Assembly: GCA_947384095.1 (NCBI GenBank)
Contig: CANDFU010000012.1
Location: forward strand, 1 to 13,469
Direction of reading: 5' to 3'
Length of the DNA: 13,469 nucleotides
From: an uncultured Roseburia sp.
GTDB lineage: Bacteria > Bacillota > Clostridia > Lachnospirales > Lachnospiraceae
Both the position numbers and the translations under genes were made by a program. The notes beneath the pieces are model-generated. The model was not told where the DNA came from and did not search any database. It saw nothing but the letters and a program-made list of their open reading frames with translations. This document shows positions 1-8,604 of the stretch, piece after piece. Each line of letters opens with the position of its first letter. Position 1 is the first letter of the stretch.

Positions 1-47
1 GAGATGACGAGAGGTGACTGGAGTTCAGACGTGTGCTCTTCCGATCT
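1..47 (+). other. Illumina P7/TruSeq adapter contamination
   Basis: Bases 14-47 match the standard TruSeq read-2 adapter, ending in GCTCTTCCGATCT. Bases 1-5 (GAGAT) match the end of the P7 primer, and the eight bases between them (6-13, GACGAGAG) sit where the i7 index belongs. This is sequencing-library DNA joined to the contig end, not genome. Reading through it adds the false peptide MTGVQTCALPI to the first gene. True genomic sequence starts at about 48. Confidence 0.97.
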
Positions 48-313
48 TTCTGCCGCACCGGATTATGGTGGATATCGAGGAAATGATTATTGCGCTCGAT
101 AAAGTGACGCCGGGACTTGCCAGCGATGAGACGCTGCTCTATGGCGTGGAAGTCAAATTTTACTCAAACAAGGTGATCGTCAATGCCGATTTTGAGACAA
201 ATGTGAAAGGACTGCGCGCCATCGGAGACGGGGCTTCCGTGACAAGGGGGCTGCAGCAGGCGTCCGCGAACGGCCTTTCGGCGGCGCGGAGTATTTTAAG
301 CAGATACGCATAA
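48..313 (+). CDS. FAD-dependent dehydrogenase (COG2509-like), C-terminal fragment
   Basis: This is the last 88 or so codons (first whole codon at 50) of a NAD(P)/FAD-dependent oxidoreductase; the 5' part is lost at the contig end, where adapter is attached. The visible end carries the second flavin-binding signature, AIGDGASVTRGLQQASANG, followed by a short helix ending in SRYA. That GDG-x-(S/G)-x-TRGL-x-QA pattern is typical of the uncharacterised FAD-dependent dehydrogenases of COG2509, which are usually around 450-550 residues long. The substrate is unknown for the family. The stop is followed after 13 bases by the next gene, so it probably belongs to the same transcript. A related HI0933-type flavoprotein is a less likely alternative. 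Confidence 0.75.
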
Positions 314-326
314 GGAAACGGAGAAA

Positions 327-1325
327 ATGAAGAGACGGAGGAAACGGAAGGGAATTGTCTGTGTGCTGCTTGCCGCGCTTTTTATGCTGCTGTCGGGATG
401 CCGGATCGGCGGCCGTGATATCGTGGTTTCCGGTATTGCGGGCAGTAAGGATGTGTTCCGGATCGGCGGGGCCGCATGCAGCTTAAAGGAGACAAAAGTC
501 TATCTGGCAAATAACCGGAATATTTATGGGACGGCCTGCGGTGTAAATCTGTGGGAGCATGATTTCGGAGACAATTCCCTGACAAAGTACATAAAGGATG
601 TCACGCTGGATGAACTGACAAAGATCTATTGTATGAATCTTCTGGCACAGTCGCGGGAGATGACGCTGTCGGAAGATGAGACGAAAGCCGTGACGGAGGC
701 GGCAAAAGAATATTATGAAGGGCTTTCAGCCGACGAATTAGTGTATATGGGGGTTCTGGAGGCGGATATCAGGGAATATTATACGCACTATGCGCTTGCC
801 CGGAAATTATACAGCTCGCTGACAAACGGAGTGAATGAGGAAGTCAGCGATGACGAGGCGCGCGTGATGGAAATCATGCAGATTTATGTCAGCGATGCGG
901 CAAAAGCGGCTGAGGTGCGTGCAAAGCTGAAAAACGGGGATGATTTTGCCGCGGTTGCAAACAATTACAATGAGCTTTCCGCCATCCAGATTACGGTTTC
1001 AAGAGACGGGCTGGACGAGGAGGTTGAGAAAATCGCTTTTTCGCTTGACAACGATGAGATTTCCGGAATGATTACGGTAGAGAATGGATACTATTTTATC
1101 AAATGTCTGAATAAATATGATGTGGAGCTGACAGAGGCAAATAAATCGAACATTGTGGAGAAAAGGGAAAAGGAAGCCTTTGACGATGTATACAATGCGT
1201 TTGTGTCTTCTCTGAGCTCCGATATCAACAATGAAGTCTGGAGCGGGATAACGCTGGATATGGAAGGCGGGATTGAAACCGACAGTTTTTTTGAAGTATT
1301 TGAAAAACACTGCGGCGATATCTGA
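327..1325 (+). CDS. Parvulin-like (PrsA/SurA-type) foldase lipoprotein
   Basis: The 332-residue protein begins with a very basic n-region (KRRRKRK), a hydrophobic core and the lipobox LLSGC, so Cys25 would be lipidated and the protein held on the outer face of the membrane. Residues of about 171-265 resemble a PpiC/parvulin domain: a run of helices with KLKNGDDFAAVANNYN, then LDNDEISGMITVENGYYFIKCL, matching the family pattern of a G-D-F-A-x-x-A helix, an E-I-S turn and a G-Y-Y-x-I-K strand. By analogy with PrsA it would help exported proteins fold; whether the isomerase site is active cannot be judged here. The start at 327 follows a GGAAACGGAG ribosome binding site. It lies 13 bases after the flavoprotein gene and 49 before uppP. 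The assignment rests on pattern only. Confidence 0.72.
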   Translation: MKRRRKRKGIVCVLLAALFMLLSGCRIGGRDIVVSGIAGSKDVFRIGGAACSLKETKVYLANNRNIYGTACGVNLWEHDFGDNSLTKYIKDVTLDELTKIYCMNLLAQSREMTLSEDETKAVTEAAKEYYEGLSADELVYMGVLEADIREYYTHYALARKLYSSLTNGVNEEVSDDEARVMEIMQIYVSDAAKAAEVRAKLKNGDDFAAVANNYNELSAIQITVSRDGLDEEVEKIAFSLDNDEISGMITVENGYYFIKCLNKYDVELTEANKSNIVEKREKEAFDDVYNAFVSSLSSDINNEVWSGITLDMEGGIETDSFFEVFEKHCGDI

Positions 1326-1374
1326 TGCAGGACCGGCACGTCCGACAGGCTTCACGGAAAGGAGAGAAGGAAAG

Positions 1375-2241
1375 ATGGCGGAAGTGCTCAAAGCAATAAT
1401 CTTCGGCATTGTGGAGGGAATTACGGAATGGCTGCCGATCAGCAGCACCGGGCATATGATTCTGCTGAATGAATTTCTGACACTTTCGGTGAGCCGGGAG
1501 TTCTGGGATATGTTTCTGGTGGTCATTCAGCTGGGCGCGATTCTGGCGGTTATTGTGCTGTTCTGGGATAAAATATGGCCGTTCGCACTTGGAGGAAATC
1601 ACCGTCTGCAACGGGAATCCTGCATTACGGCCGGGCCTGTAAGAATCCGGACGCAGGTTGTCATAAACTGGTTTAAAATTGTAGCAGCCTGTCTTCCCGC
1701 CGTTGTCTTTGTGGCGCTGGGTCTTGACGACGTCTGCGACGCACTTTTTTATGCGCCTGTTCCCGTTGCGGTTGCGCTGATTGTTTTCGGCGTGGCGTTT
1801 CTGGCTGTGGAGCGTTGGAATCAGGGCAGGACGGCCGCGATTGCGGAAATGTCTGCGATTCCGTTCCGGATGGCAGTGTTTATCGGTTTTTTCCAGCTTC
1901 TTGCGGCGGCATTTCCAGGTACCTCACGGTCCGGCGCGACGATTATCGGCGCGCTTCTGATCGGCATTTCGAGAAAAGCAGCCAGCGAATTTACCTTTAT
2001 TCTGGCGATTCCTGTCATGCTGGGGGCCAGTCTGCTTGAAGTGCTGGATTTTGGTTTTTCCCTGACAGGGGGAGAGTGGATGATCCTGGCAGCCGGGATG
2101 GCCAGCGCGTTTCTGGTGTCGGTAGCGGTCATTCGTTTTCTGCTCGGTTATATACGCAGACATGATTTTAAAGTATTCGGCTGGTATCGGATTGTACTGG
2201 GAGTCGTCGTACTGCTTTATTTCGGATTGCGTTCTGTGTAG
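1375..2241 (+). CDS. uppP: Undecaprenyl-diphosphatase UppP (BacA)
   Basis: Integral membrane enzyme that dephosphorylates undecaprenyl diphosphate so the lipid carrier can be reused for peptidoglycan and other envelope polymers; overproduction is known to give bacitracin resistance. The 288-residue protein carries both family signatures: EGITEWLPISSTGH at residues 14-27 (E14, E18 and H27 correspond to E. coli E17, E21 and H30) and PGTSRSG at 181-187 with the catalytic Arg185. Several hydrophobic segments fill the rest. The ATG at 1375 is chosen because AAAGGAGAG lies just upstream and it gives the usual N-terminus MAEVLKAIIFGIVEG. A longer frame open from 1273 overlaps the upstream lipoprotein gene and adds non-family sequence. 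The proB start follows after 35 bases. Confidence 0.96.
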   Translation: MAEVLKAIIFGIVEGITEWLPISSTGHMILLNEFLTLSVSREFWDMFLVVIQLGAILAVIVLFWDKIWPFALGGNHRLQRESCITAGPVRIRTQVVINWFKIVAACLPAVVFVALGLDDVCDALFYAPVPVAVALIVFGVAFLAVERWNQGRTAAIAEMSAIPFRMAVFIGFFQLLAAAFPGTSRSGATIIGALLIGISRKAASEFTFILAIPVMLGASLLEVLDFGFSLTGGEWMILAAGMASAFLVSVAVIRFLLGYIRRHDFKVFGWYRIVLGVVVLLYFGLRSV

Positions 2242-2276
2242 GAGAGGCGCTAATATTTTACGAGAAGGATAAAAGA

Positions 2277-3128
2277 ATGAAACAGCATCATTTTGAATTT
2301 TACACAAAAAAGCGGATTGTCGTAAAGATCGGTTCGTCCTCTCTGAATTATGAGGAAACCGGCGGCCTGAATTTTACGAAACTGGAGCATCTGGTGCGGG
2401 AGCTGTGTAATCTGAGAAACCGCGGCATGGATGTATGCCTTGTGAGCTCCGGAGCGATTGCCGTGGGCAGACAGTCCCTGGGGCTGAAAGAACGTCCCGG
2501 GGACATTTCCATAAAGCAGGCGTGCGCGGCGGTGGGACAGGCCCGGCTGATGATGATCTACCAGAAATTATTTGCCGAGTATAATCAGGTGGCGGGACAG
2601 ATTCTGATGACGAAAAATACGATGGTAAATCCGGTTTCACGCGAAAACGCAAAGAATACGTTTGAAGAATTGTTCCATCTGGGCGCGATTCCGATTGTAA
2701 ACGAAAATGACACGGTATCCACCTATGAGATGCAGTTTGGGGACAACGACACGCTTTCTGCGATTGTGGCGTCCCTGGTGGGAGCGGATCTTTTGATTCT
2801 GCTGACGGACATCGACGGACTGTTTACGGACGACCCGCGCGAAAATCCCGCCGCAGAGCTGATCGAAGTGGTGGAGCAGATGGATTCCGGCATTTACGAA
2901 ATGGCAAAAGCTTCGACCGGGAGCGATGTGGGCACCGGCGGTATGGCGGCAAAACTGACGGCGGCAAAGATCGCGACGCTTTCGGGGGCGGATATGATTA
3001 TCGCAAACGGGAGGGACGTCAGTATCCTGCACCATATTTTCGACGATTCTTTTACCGGTACGATTTTTAAAGCGAATCAGAAGGATACATTCCGCATTGC
3101 GGATTTTATTCTGGAGACGATCGGATAA
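2277..3128 (+). CDS. proB: Glutamate 5-kinase ProB, short form without PUA domain
   Basis: Phosphorylates L-glutamate to gamma-glutamyl phosphate, the first step of proline synthesis, handing the unstable product to ProA. The 283-residue protein is an amino-acid kinase fold: KIGSSS at 17-22 (phosphate-binding loop), VSSGA at 56-60, NENDTVS and GDNDTLSA near 155 (glutamate binding), LLTDIDGLFTDDPR, and the GTGGMAAKLTAAKIA nucleotide-binding segment. It stops right after the kinase domain, so the C-terminal PUA domain found in E. coli ProB (about 367 residues) is absent; such short forms are common in Firmicutes. Feedback inhibition by proline cannot be inferred from sequence alone. AGAAGGA precedes the ATG. 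proA lies two genes downstream, with two unrelated genes between. Confidence 0.96.
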   Translation: MKQHHFEFYTKKRIVVKIGSSSLNYEETGGLNFTKLEHLVRELCNLRNRGMDVCLVSSGAIAVGRQSLGLKERPGDISIKQACAAVGQARLMMIYQKLFAEYNQVAGQILMTKNTMVNPVSRENAKNTFEELFHLGAIPIVNENDTVSTYEMQFGDNDTLSAIVASLVGADLLILLTDIDGLFTDDPRENPAAELIEVVEQMDSGIYEMAKASTGSDVGTGGMAAKLTAAKIATLSGADMIIANGRDVSILHHIFDDSFTGTIFKANQKDTFRIADFILETIG

Positions 3129-3142
3129 ATTGTGGAGGGGCC

Positions 3143-3355
3143 ATGAAACAGGAACAGATTGACAGAATCAATGCGTTGTATCACAAATCGAAGGCGGAGG
3201 GCCTTACGGAGGCGGAAAAGGAAGAACAGGCGGCACTGCGGAAGCAGTTTATCGCGGATGTCCGGAGCAGCTTAAGGGCGCAGCTGGATCAGATCGACAT
3301 GGTAGATGCCGACGGCAGGGTGGAAAACCTGGGAGAGAAATATAAAAGATCATGA
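3143..3355 (+). CDS. DUF896 (YnzC/UPF0291) family small protein
   Basis: A 70-residue soluble protein with the DUF896 pattern: an N-terminal helix IDRINALYHKSKAEG, the turn LTEAEKEEQAALRKQF and RSSLRAQLDQIDMVD. The family folds as a short helical hairpin; in B. subtilis the member YnzC lies in the SOS-linked yneA region, but the molecular role is unknown. Highly charged with no signal peptide, so cytoplasmic. A GGAGGGG ribosome site precedes the ATG. The end overlaps the next start by four bases (ATGA at 3352-3355), which indicates translational coupling with the folate enzyme gene, though no functional link is known. Confidence 0.9.
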   Translation: MKQEQIDRINALYHKSKAEGLTEAEKEEQAALRKQFIADVRSSLRAQLDQIDMVDADGRVENLGEKYKRS

Positions 3356-3948
3356 ATTTTTTCACAGAGCGGGAGAAGCTACGCCGGCTTCACAAAAAAC
3401 GGCGGGATGAAATGTCTGCAGAAGAAGTGTCTGACTACAGCAGGAAAATCTGTGAGAGCGTGCATGACTCAGACTGGTATGCCGGCTGCGCCGTGCTGTA
3501 TGCCTATTATCCTCTGGGACGGGAGGCGGACTGCAGACCGCTGATTGAGCGGGCGCTTGCGGAGGGAAAGCGTGTGGCGCTTCCCCGGACGGCGGACAAA
3601 GGACAGAAATGCCGGATGGATTTTTTCCAGATAACGTCGCTAAAGCAGGTCGTGGAGGGAAATTTTCATGTGATGGAACCGGAAACAGGCTGCCCGCCGG
3701 TGCAGGGCAGCGACGGGCTCATCCTTGTTCCAGGCCTGGTCTTTGATGTCGAGGGACGGCGGTATGGTTATGGAAAGGGATATTACGACCGCTATTTTGC
3801 CCGTTTTCCGGGCCTGCTGCGTGCTGCGCTCGCCTTTGAGCACCAGGTGGAGGCAAATATCAAGGCCATTGACACGGATATTGCGATGCAGCGTATTTAC
3901 ACGGAAAAAACGGTATACCCGACGGGGGAAGAGAGGAATATGGGATGA
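3352..3948 (+). CDS. 5-formyltetrahydrofolate cyclo-ligase
   Basis: Converts 5-formyl-THF to 5,10-methenyl-THF using ATP, returning the storage or inhibitory folate to the one-carbon pool; cytoplasmic. The 198-residue length is normal. An N-terminal basic helix ([12 protein letters not shown], the usual substrate and ATP-contact region) is followed by the Rossmann-like core, and the C-terminal signature [20 protein letters not shown] with GYYDR at 143-147 is the family's most conserved block. The gene overlaps its neighbours by four bases on both sides (ATGA at 3352 and ATGATG at 3945), so it is embedded in the proB-proA run. The product is often named Fau, YgfA or YqgN. Confidence 0.94.
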   Translation: MNFFTEREKLRRLHKKRRDEMSAEEVSDYSRKICESVHDSDWYAGCAVLYAYYPLGREADCRPLIERALAEGKRVALPRTADKGQKCRMDFFQITSLKQVVEGNFHVMEPETGCPPVQGSDGLILVPGLVFDVEGRRYGYGKGYYDRYFARFPGLLRAALAFEHQVEANIKAIDTDIAMQRIYTEKTVYPTGEERNMG

Positions 3949-5216
3949 TGGAGCTGACAGAAATCTGCAGAATGGCAAAAGAGACAAGCCGGATGATCGG
4001 AACGCTTGACACCGGAATGAAAAATAAGGCGCTTTTTGCGGCGGCGGATGCACTCGTACAAAAGATGGATGAGCTGCTGCGTGAAAATGAAAAGGATATG
4101 GAGCGCGGAAGGGCCCGCGGGATGGCCGGGGGACTCTTAGACCGCCTTCTGCTGACTCCCGCACGGATCGGACAGATGGCCGACGGCCTGCGCGCGGTGG
4201 CAGGGCTTGACGATCCGATTGGCGAGGTGATTTCGATGAAGAAGCGCCCGAACGGGCTTATGATCGGTTTAAAGCGTGTTCCGCTCGGCGTTGTCGGTAT
4301 TATTTACGAGGCGCGTCCCAACGTTACGGCCGACGCGTTCGGACTTTGCTTTAAAACGGGGAACGCGGTTATTTTAAAGGGCGGGAGTGACGCCGTCTCA
4401 TCCAACGCCGCCATTGTCGCAGTCATCAGGGACGCGATTGCGGCGCAGGGGATCCCGGGAGAGGCGGTTTCGCTGATTGAGGATACTTCGCGTGAGACGG
4501 CCGCGGCATTTATGAAAATGAACCGGTATGTGGATGTCCTGATTCCACGGGGCGGGGCGGGGCTGATCCATGCCGTGGTAAATCAGGCGACGATTCCCGT
4601 GATCGAAACAGGAACGGGAAATTGTCATGTCTATGTGGATGAGACGGCTGATTTTAAGATGGCGGCGGAGATTATCCTCAATGCCAAGACACAGCGCATC
4701 AGCGTCTGCAATGCCTGTGAATCGCTTGTCATCCATAAGGCGGTTGTCGACACGTTTGTTCCCGCCCTGGCGGAACGGCTTTTTGAAAAAAATGTGGAGC
4801 TGCGCGCGGACGAACCCGTTTATCTGGCGGCCGGAAATGTGTCCGGAAAACATCCGGGCCTGCTGAAACGGGCCGTGGAAGCGGATTGGGGGACAGAGTA
4901 TCTGGATTATATTCTTTCCGCAAAAACCGTTTCGTCCCTTGAAGAGGCGATTCGCCACATCAACCGCTATAATACCGGACATTCCGAGACGATTGTCACA
5001 GAAAATTATACGCACGCACAGCGTTTCCTGGATGAGATTGACGCAGCCTGCGTCTATGTCAATGCGTCAACCCGGTTTTCAGACGGAGCGGAGTTTGGCC
5101 TCGGTGCAGAGATCGGCATCAGCACGCAGAAGCTTCATGCGAGAGGGCCGATGGGGCTTGGCGCATTAACGAGTACCAAATATATTATCTATGGAAACGG
5201 ACAGGTGCGCCCATGA
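3945..5216 (+). CDS. proA: Gamma-glutamyl phosphate reductase ProA
   Basis: NADPH-dependent reduction of gamma-glutamyl phosphate to glutamate-5-semialdehyde, the second proline step, working with ProB. At 423 residues it has the usual length. An aldehyde-dehydrogenase-fold protein: the nucleotide-binding part includes [20 protein letters not shown] and the substrate part includes [16 protein letters not shown]. The catalytic cysteine is Cys258 in SVCNACESL. The C-terminal block includes [20 protein letters not shown]. The start overlaps the preceding stop; a second ATG at 3948 would also serve. The 3' end overlaps the next gene by four bases. No proC is in the window, so the final reductase must lie elsewhere. 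Confidence 0.97.
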   Translation: MMELTEICRMAKETSRMIGTLDTGMKNKALFAAADALVQKMDELLRENEKDMERGRARGMAGGLLDRLLLTPARIGQMADGLRAVAGLDDPIGEVISMKKRPNGLMIGLKRVPLGVVGIIYEARPNVTADAFGLCFKTGNAVILKGGSDAVSSNAAIVAVIRDAIAAQGIPGEAVSLIEDTSRETAAAFMKMNRYVDVLIPRGGAGLIHAVVNQATIPVIETGTGNCHVYVDETADFKMAAEIILNAKTQRISVCNACESLVIHKAVVDTFVPALAERLFEKNVELRADEPVYLAAGNVSGKHPGLLKRAVEADWGTEYLDYILSAKTVSSLEEAIRHINRYNTGHSETIVTENYTHAQRFLDEIDAACVYVNASTRFSDGAEFGLGAEIGISTQKLHARGPMGLGALTSTKYIIYGNGQVRP

Positions 5217-5722
5217 GAAAAAGAGTGCGGAAGTGGCGGGAGTTTTTCTGTGTTCTTCTGTGTTTCTGCCTGGTCGTTTCTCAGGCGGCATGCGGCAGTA
5301 TTCCCGCGGAAGAAGACGAAATGGCGGAGATCTATGACAATGCGGAAAAGCTTGCAAACAATTTCAGCAGTTACCGCATGGAAAACGCAGAACAGACGAT
5401 TGACGGCATGCGTATGAGCGGAACGTTCGAAAAGTTAAACGGTATGGTTATGTTCTGGACGTATGAGCCGGCGGAAGATACCGTGGCGGATATCCGTTAT
5501 CTGTTAAAAGTGTCTGCAGGAAAGGTGAAGCTGGTTCTTGTAGACGGGAATAACCGGATTGAGACGGTCGCAGAGATGACAAGGCAGGAGAAAATGGAAG
5601 GAAGCGAGGCGGTCACGCTCTCGATCAGGGCGGGATACAACCGGCTCAAACTGGTCGGGACGCAGGACGCCGTCGTAGAATTTGACATTGAGATGAATGC
5701 GGGCGGCCTGATTGGAATCTGA
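5213..5722 (+). CDS. Putative small lipoprotein of unknown function
   Basis: A 169-residue protein that I do not recognise. It opens with a basic n-region (RKRVRKWR), a hydrophobic stretch ([13 protein letters not shown]) and QAAC at 24-27, so it is probably exported and perhaps lipidated at Cys27. Gln at the -3 position is unusual for a lipobox, so cleavage by signal peptidase I is possible instead. The mature part is predicted beta-rich, with alternating segments such as [18 protein letters not shown] and [17 protein letters not shown] that suggest a compact beta-sandwich. Its ATG overlaps the proA stop (ATGA), so it is co-translated with ProA, but nothing in its sequence points to proline metabolism. 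Confidence 0.75.
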   Translation: MRKRVRKWREFFCVLLCFCLVVSQAACGSIPAEEDEMAEIYDNAEKLANNFSSYRMENAEQTIDGMRMSGTFEKLNGMVMFWTYEPAEDTVADIRYLLKVSAGKVKLVLVDGNNRIETVAEMTRQEKMEGSEAVTLSIRAGYNRLKLVGTQDAVVEFDIEMNAGGLIGI

Positions 5723-5763
5723 GAATTTAAGCCGGTAAAGAACGTCAGAAAGGGGCCCGTTTG

Positions 5764-8571
5764 ATGGATATGACATCTGAAGTTAAGCCAAAAGAATATA
5801 TCTGTGCTGGCCTGCTGGCCCATGTGGATGCGGGGAAGACCACCTTATCGGAAGCCCTTCTCTATCAGAGCGGGATGATCCGCCGGGCGGGCCGCGTGGA
5901 TAAAAAGGATACCTTTCTGGATACAGACAGGCTGGAGCGTGCCAGGGGAATCACTATTTTTTCCAAACAGGCCGTTTTAAATGTGTCGGATACGCGGATC
6001 GTCACGCTTCTGGATACGCCGGGACATGTGGACTTTTCGTCGGAGATGGAGCGCACGCTGCAGGTGCTGGACTATGCGGTTCTTGTGATCAGCGGCGCGG
6101 ACGGCGTGCAGGGACATACGAGAACACTCTGGCGGCTGCTTGCGCGTTACCGGATTCCGGTTTTTTTGTTTGTCAACAAGATGGATCAGAGCGGGGCGGA
6201 CAAAGAAATAAGGATGCGGGAGCTTAAAAGCATACTGGACGAAAATTGTGTGGATTTTTCTGATACCGCTTCCGAAGAATTTTATGAAAATGTGGCGGTC
6301 TGTGATGAAGATGCGCTGGAGCAGTATCTGGAAGAGGGGAGTATCCGGAAGGAGGCGCTGTGCCGGCTGATCTGGGAGAGAAAACTGTTTCCCTGTTATT
6401 TCGGGTCTGCGCTGAACATGGAAGGAGTGGAAGCATTTCTGCATGGATTCAACACTTACACGTGCTCCGGCAGACGCCTTGACGAATTTGGGGCGAAGGT
6501 TTTTAAGATCGCAAGGGATGCGCAGGGCGTCCGGCTGACTTATGTGAAAATTACAGGCGGCAGTGTCAGGGTAAGACAGGCGCTATGCGGCCGGGATATG
6601 AGGCGGAATGCGGGCGCCGGGGATGCCTGGGAAGAAAAAGTAACACAGATCCGTATCTACTCCGGAGAGAAGTATGAGGCGGTTGAGGAGGCGCCCGCGG
6701 GCTGTGTGTGCGCCCTCGCCGGACTTTCCAGGACCTGGCCGGGCGAGGGGCTGGGGACGGAAGAGAGGTCTGCTCCGCCGCTTCTGGAGCCGGTGCTGAC
6801 ATACCAGGTGATTCTGCCGGAAAACATTGACACTGCGAGTGCTCTTCCGAAATTCCGGCAGCTTGAGGAAGAAGACCCGCAGCTTCGCGTCGTCTGGAAT
6901 GAGCCGACAAAGGAAATCCAGGTGCAGCTGATGGGTGAAGTGCAGCTCGGGATCTTAAAGAGCCTGATACTTGAGCGTTTTGGGATGGAAGTGGAGTTTG
7001 GCAGCGGTGCGATAGTATATAAAGAGACAATCAGATCAACGGTAGAAGGTGTCGGACATTTTGAGCCGTTGCGCCATTATGCTGAGGTACATCTGCTTTT
7101 AGAGCCGCTGGAAGCCGGGAGCGGCCTGGTTTTTGCGTCTGTGTGCAGCGAAGATATTCTGGACAAAAACTGGCAGCGGCTGATTTTGTCCAGCCTTTCG
7201 GAGCGGGAATATCCGGGCGTGCTGGCAGGAGCGTCTGTTACGGATATGAAAATTACGCTGGTGAGCGGGCGGGCGCATTTAAAACACACGCAGGGCGGTG
7301 ATTTCAGACAGGCCGCCTGCCGGGCGCTGCGACAGGGGCTGATGCAGGCGGAATCCGTGCTGCTTGAGCCGTACTATAAGTTCTGGCTGAATGTTCCGCA
7401 GAGTATGGCGGGGCGGGCACTTGCAGACATTGAGCGGATGCATGGGTCGGTCGATATCGACAGCGTGTCGGGAGACGGCCGGACAGACGGAATATTTTCA
7501 GACGGCAAAGCGGGCGGCCTGTCTGCGCAGGAAAGTGGGATGCGGATCTTTTCGGGAACGGCGCCGGTGGCGGCGATGTGTAATTACCAGAAGGAAGTCG
7601 TCTCCTATACGAGAGGGGAGGGCAGCCTGTTCTGCGCGCCGGAAGGCTATCGGCCCTGTCACAACGCAGAGGAAGTGATTGCAAAAACCGGTTATGATCC
7701 CGGGCGGGATACGGAAAATCCGGCCGGTTCTGTTTTCTGCGCACACGGAGCCGGATTTCCCGTGAGCTGGGATAAGGTGTGGCAATACATGCATCTGGAG
7801 AGCTGGCTGGCGTCGTCGGAGTATTTGGGGGAAGAAAACGGATTTTTGCCCGAAATCCGGCGGAATGCCGGAAATGGCGGCAGAAGCGGGGAAGAGACGT
7901 GGATCGGAACGGAGGAGATCGATCGGATCCTGGACCGGACTTACAATGCAAATAAGAGAGAAAAAGGACCGGCGGATCGAAAGGGCTGGAGGCGCCACGG
8001 CAAAGCGGAAAACACTGTCCCGGCCGTGACGCGGACATACCGGCCCGGACCGGCGGAGGAAGAATACCTGCTTGTGGACGGGTACAATATTATTTTCGCC
8101 TGGGATGAATTAAAAAGCCTGGCGGCGGAAAATATCGATGGCGCGAGAGGAAAGCTTCTCGATATTTTGTGCAATTATCAGGGAATCCGCGGCTGCCATC
8201 TGATCGTGGTGTTTGATGCGTACCGTGTGCAGGGACATCGGACGGAGGTTTTCGATTATCAGAATATCCATGTGGTGTACACAAAGGAAGCGGAGACGGC
8301 GGATGCATATATTGAAAAGTTTGCCCACGAGAATGCACACAGGTACCGGGTGACGGTCGCCACATCGGATGGACTGGAACAGGTTATTATCCGGGGAGCG
8401 GGCTGCAGTCTGTTGTCCGCAAAAGATCTCAGGGAGGAAGTTGTCCGCAAAAACAGATATGCGCAGGAGCAATTCGGGCGTGAGAGGGAGACGGGGCGCA
8501 GTTATCTGCTGGATGGTATTTCGGAGGAGATTTTGAAGGAGTGTGGATTAAAAGAGGATGATCGGATATAA
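5764..8571 (+). CDS. EF-G/TetM-like translational GTPase fused to YacP/Rae1-type NYN nuclease
   Basis: A 935-residue two-part protein. Residues 1-690 or so form a ribosomal-protection-type GTPase: P-loop AHVDAGKTT at 19-27, RGIT switch region, DTPGH at 84-88, NKMD at 138-141, then EF-G-like domains II-V (for example VQLMGEVQLGILKSL and VLLEPYYKFWLNVPQ). A charged linker (about 700-765) follows. Residues about 767-920 match YacP/Rae1: LVDGYNIIFAW, VVFDAYRV, EAETADAYIEKF, VATSDGLEQ, with acidic candidates D772, D818, D847 and D869. B. subtilis Rae1 is a ribosome A-site mRNA endonuclease and TetM-type GTPases also occupy that site, so a joint role in ribosome surveillance is inferred. The TetM tip loop is not conserved, so tetracycline resistance is doubtful. 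The start is ATG 5764, after AAAGGGG; an in-frame TTG lies at 5761. Confidence 0.9.
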   Translation: MDMTSEVKPKEYICAGLLAHVDAGKTTLSEALLYQSGMIRRAGRVDKKDTFLDTDRLERARGITIFSKQAVLNVSDTRIVTLLDTPGHVDFSSEMERTLQVLDYAVLVISGADGVQGHTRTLWRLLARYRIPVFLFVNKMDQSGADKEIRMRELKSILDENCVDFSDTASEEFYENVAVCDEDALEQYLEEGSIRKEALCRLIWERKLFPCYFGSALNMEGVEAFLHGFNTYTCSGRRLDEFGAKVFKIARDAQGVRLTYVKITGGSVRVRQALCGRDMRRNAGAGDAWEEKVTQIRIYSGEKYEAVEEAPAGCVCALAGLSRTWPGEGLGTEERSAPPLLEPVLTYQVILPENIDTASALPKFRQLEEEDPQLRVVWNEPTKEIQVQLMGEVQLGILKSLILERFGMEVEFGSGAIVYKETIRSTVEGVGHFEPLRHYAEVHLLLEPLEAGSGLVFASVCSEDILDKNWQRLILSSLSEREYPGVLAGASVTDMKITLVSGRAHLKHTQGGDFRQAACRALRQGLMQAESVLLEPYYKFWLNVPQSMAGRALADIERMHGSVDIDSVSGDGRTDGIFSDGKAGGLSAQESGMRIFSGTAPVAAMCNYQKEVVSYTRGEGSLFCAPEGYRPCHNAEEVIAKTGYDPGRDTENPAGSVFCAHGAGFPVSWDKVWQYMHLESWLASSEYLGEENGFLPEIRRNAGNGGRSGEETWIGTEEIDRILDRTYNANKREKGPADRKGWRRHGKAENTVPAVTRTYRPGPAEEEYLLVDGYNIIFAWDELKSLAAENIDGARGKLLDILCNYQGIRGCHLIVVFDAYRVQGHRTEVFDYQNIHVVYTKEAETADAYIEKFAHENAHRYRVTVATSDGLEQVIIRGAGCSLLSAKDLREEVVRKNRYAQEQFGRERETGRSYLLDGISEEILKECGLKEDDRI

Positions 8572-8604
8572 TGGAGAAAACAGACAACGGGAGGTATCCG
8601 GAAG

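Noticed and set aside
14..49. N-terminal extension of the first open frame (MTGVQTCALPI...)
   Set aside because: It is translated Illumina adapter; the gene is a 5'-truncated fragment starting at about 48.
1273..1374. Longer N-terminus for UppP from an upstream ATG
   Set aside because: It overlaps the preceding lipoprotein gene, lacks a good ribosome site and adds residues foreign to the family; ATG 1375 has AAAGGAGAG and gives the normal start.
2227..2256. Possible promoter before proB (TTGCGT-N18-TAATAT)
   Set aside because: Only three and four consensus bases match, and close gene spacing is well explained by read-through from uppP.
5764..7700. Annotation as a tetracycline-resistance determinant
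   Set aside because: The tip-loop proline motif of TetM is missing and the protein carries a nuclease domain not present in Tet proteins.
7304..8038. A 244-codon antisense frame within the GTPase-NYN gene
   Set aside because: Arg/Pro/Ser-rich shadow translation of a GC-rich coding strand; no motifs and no reasonable ribosome site.
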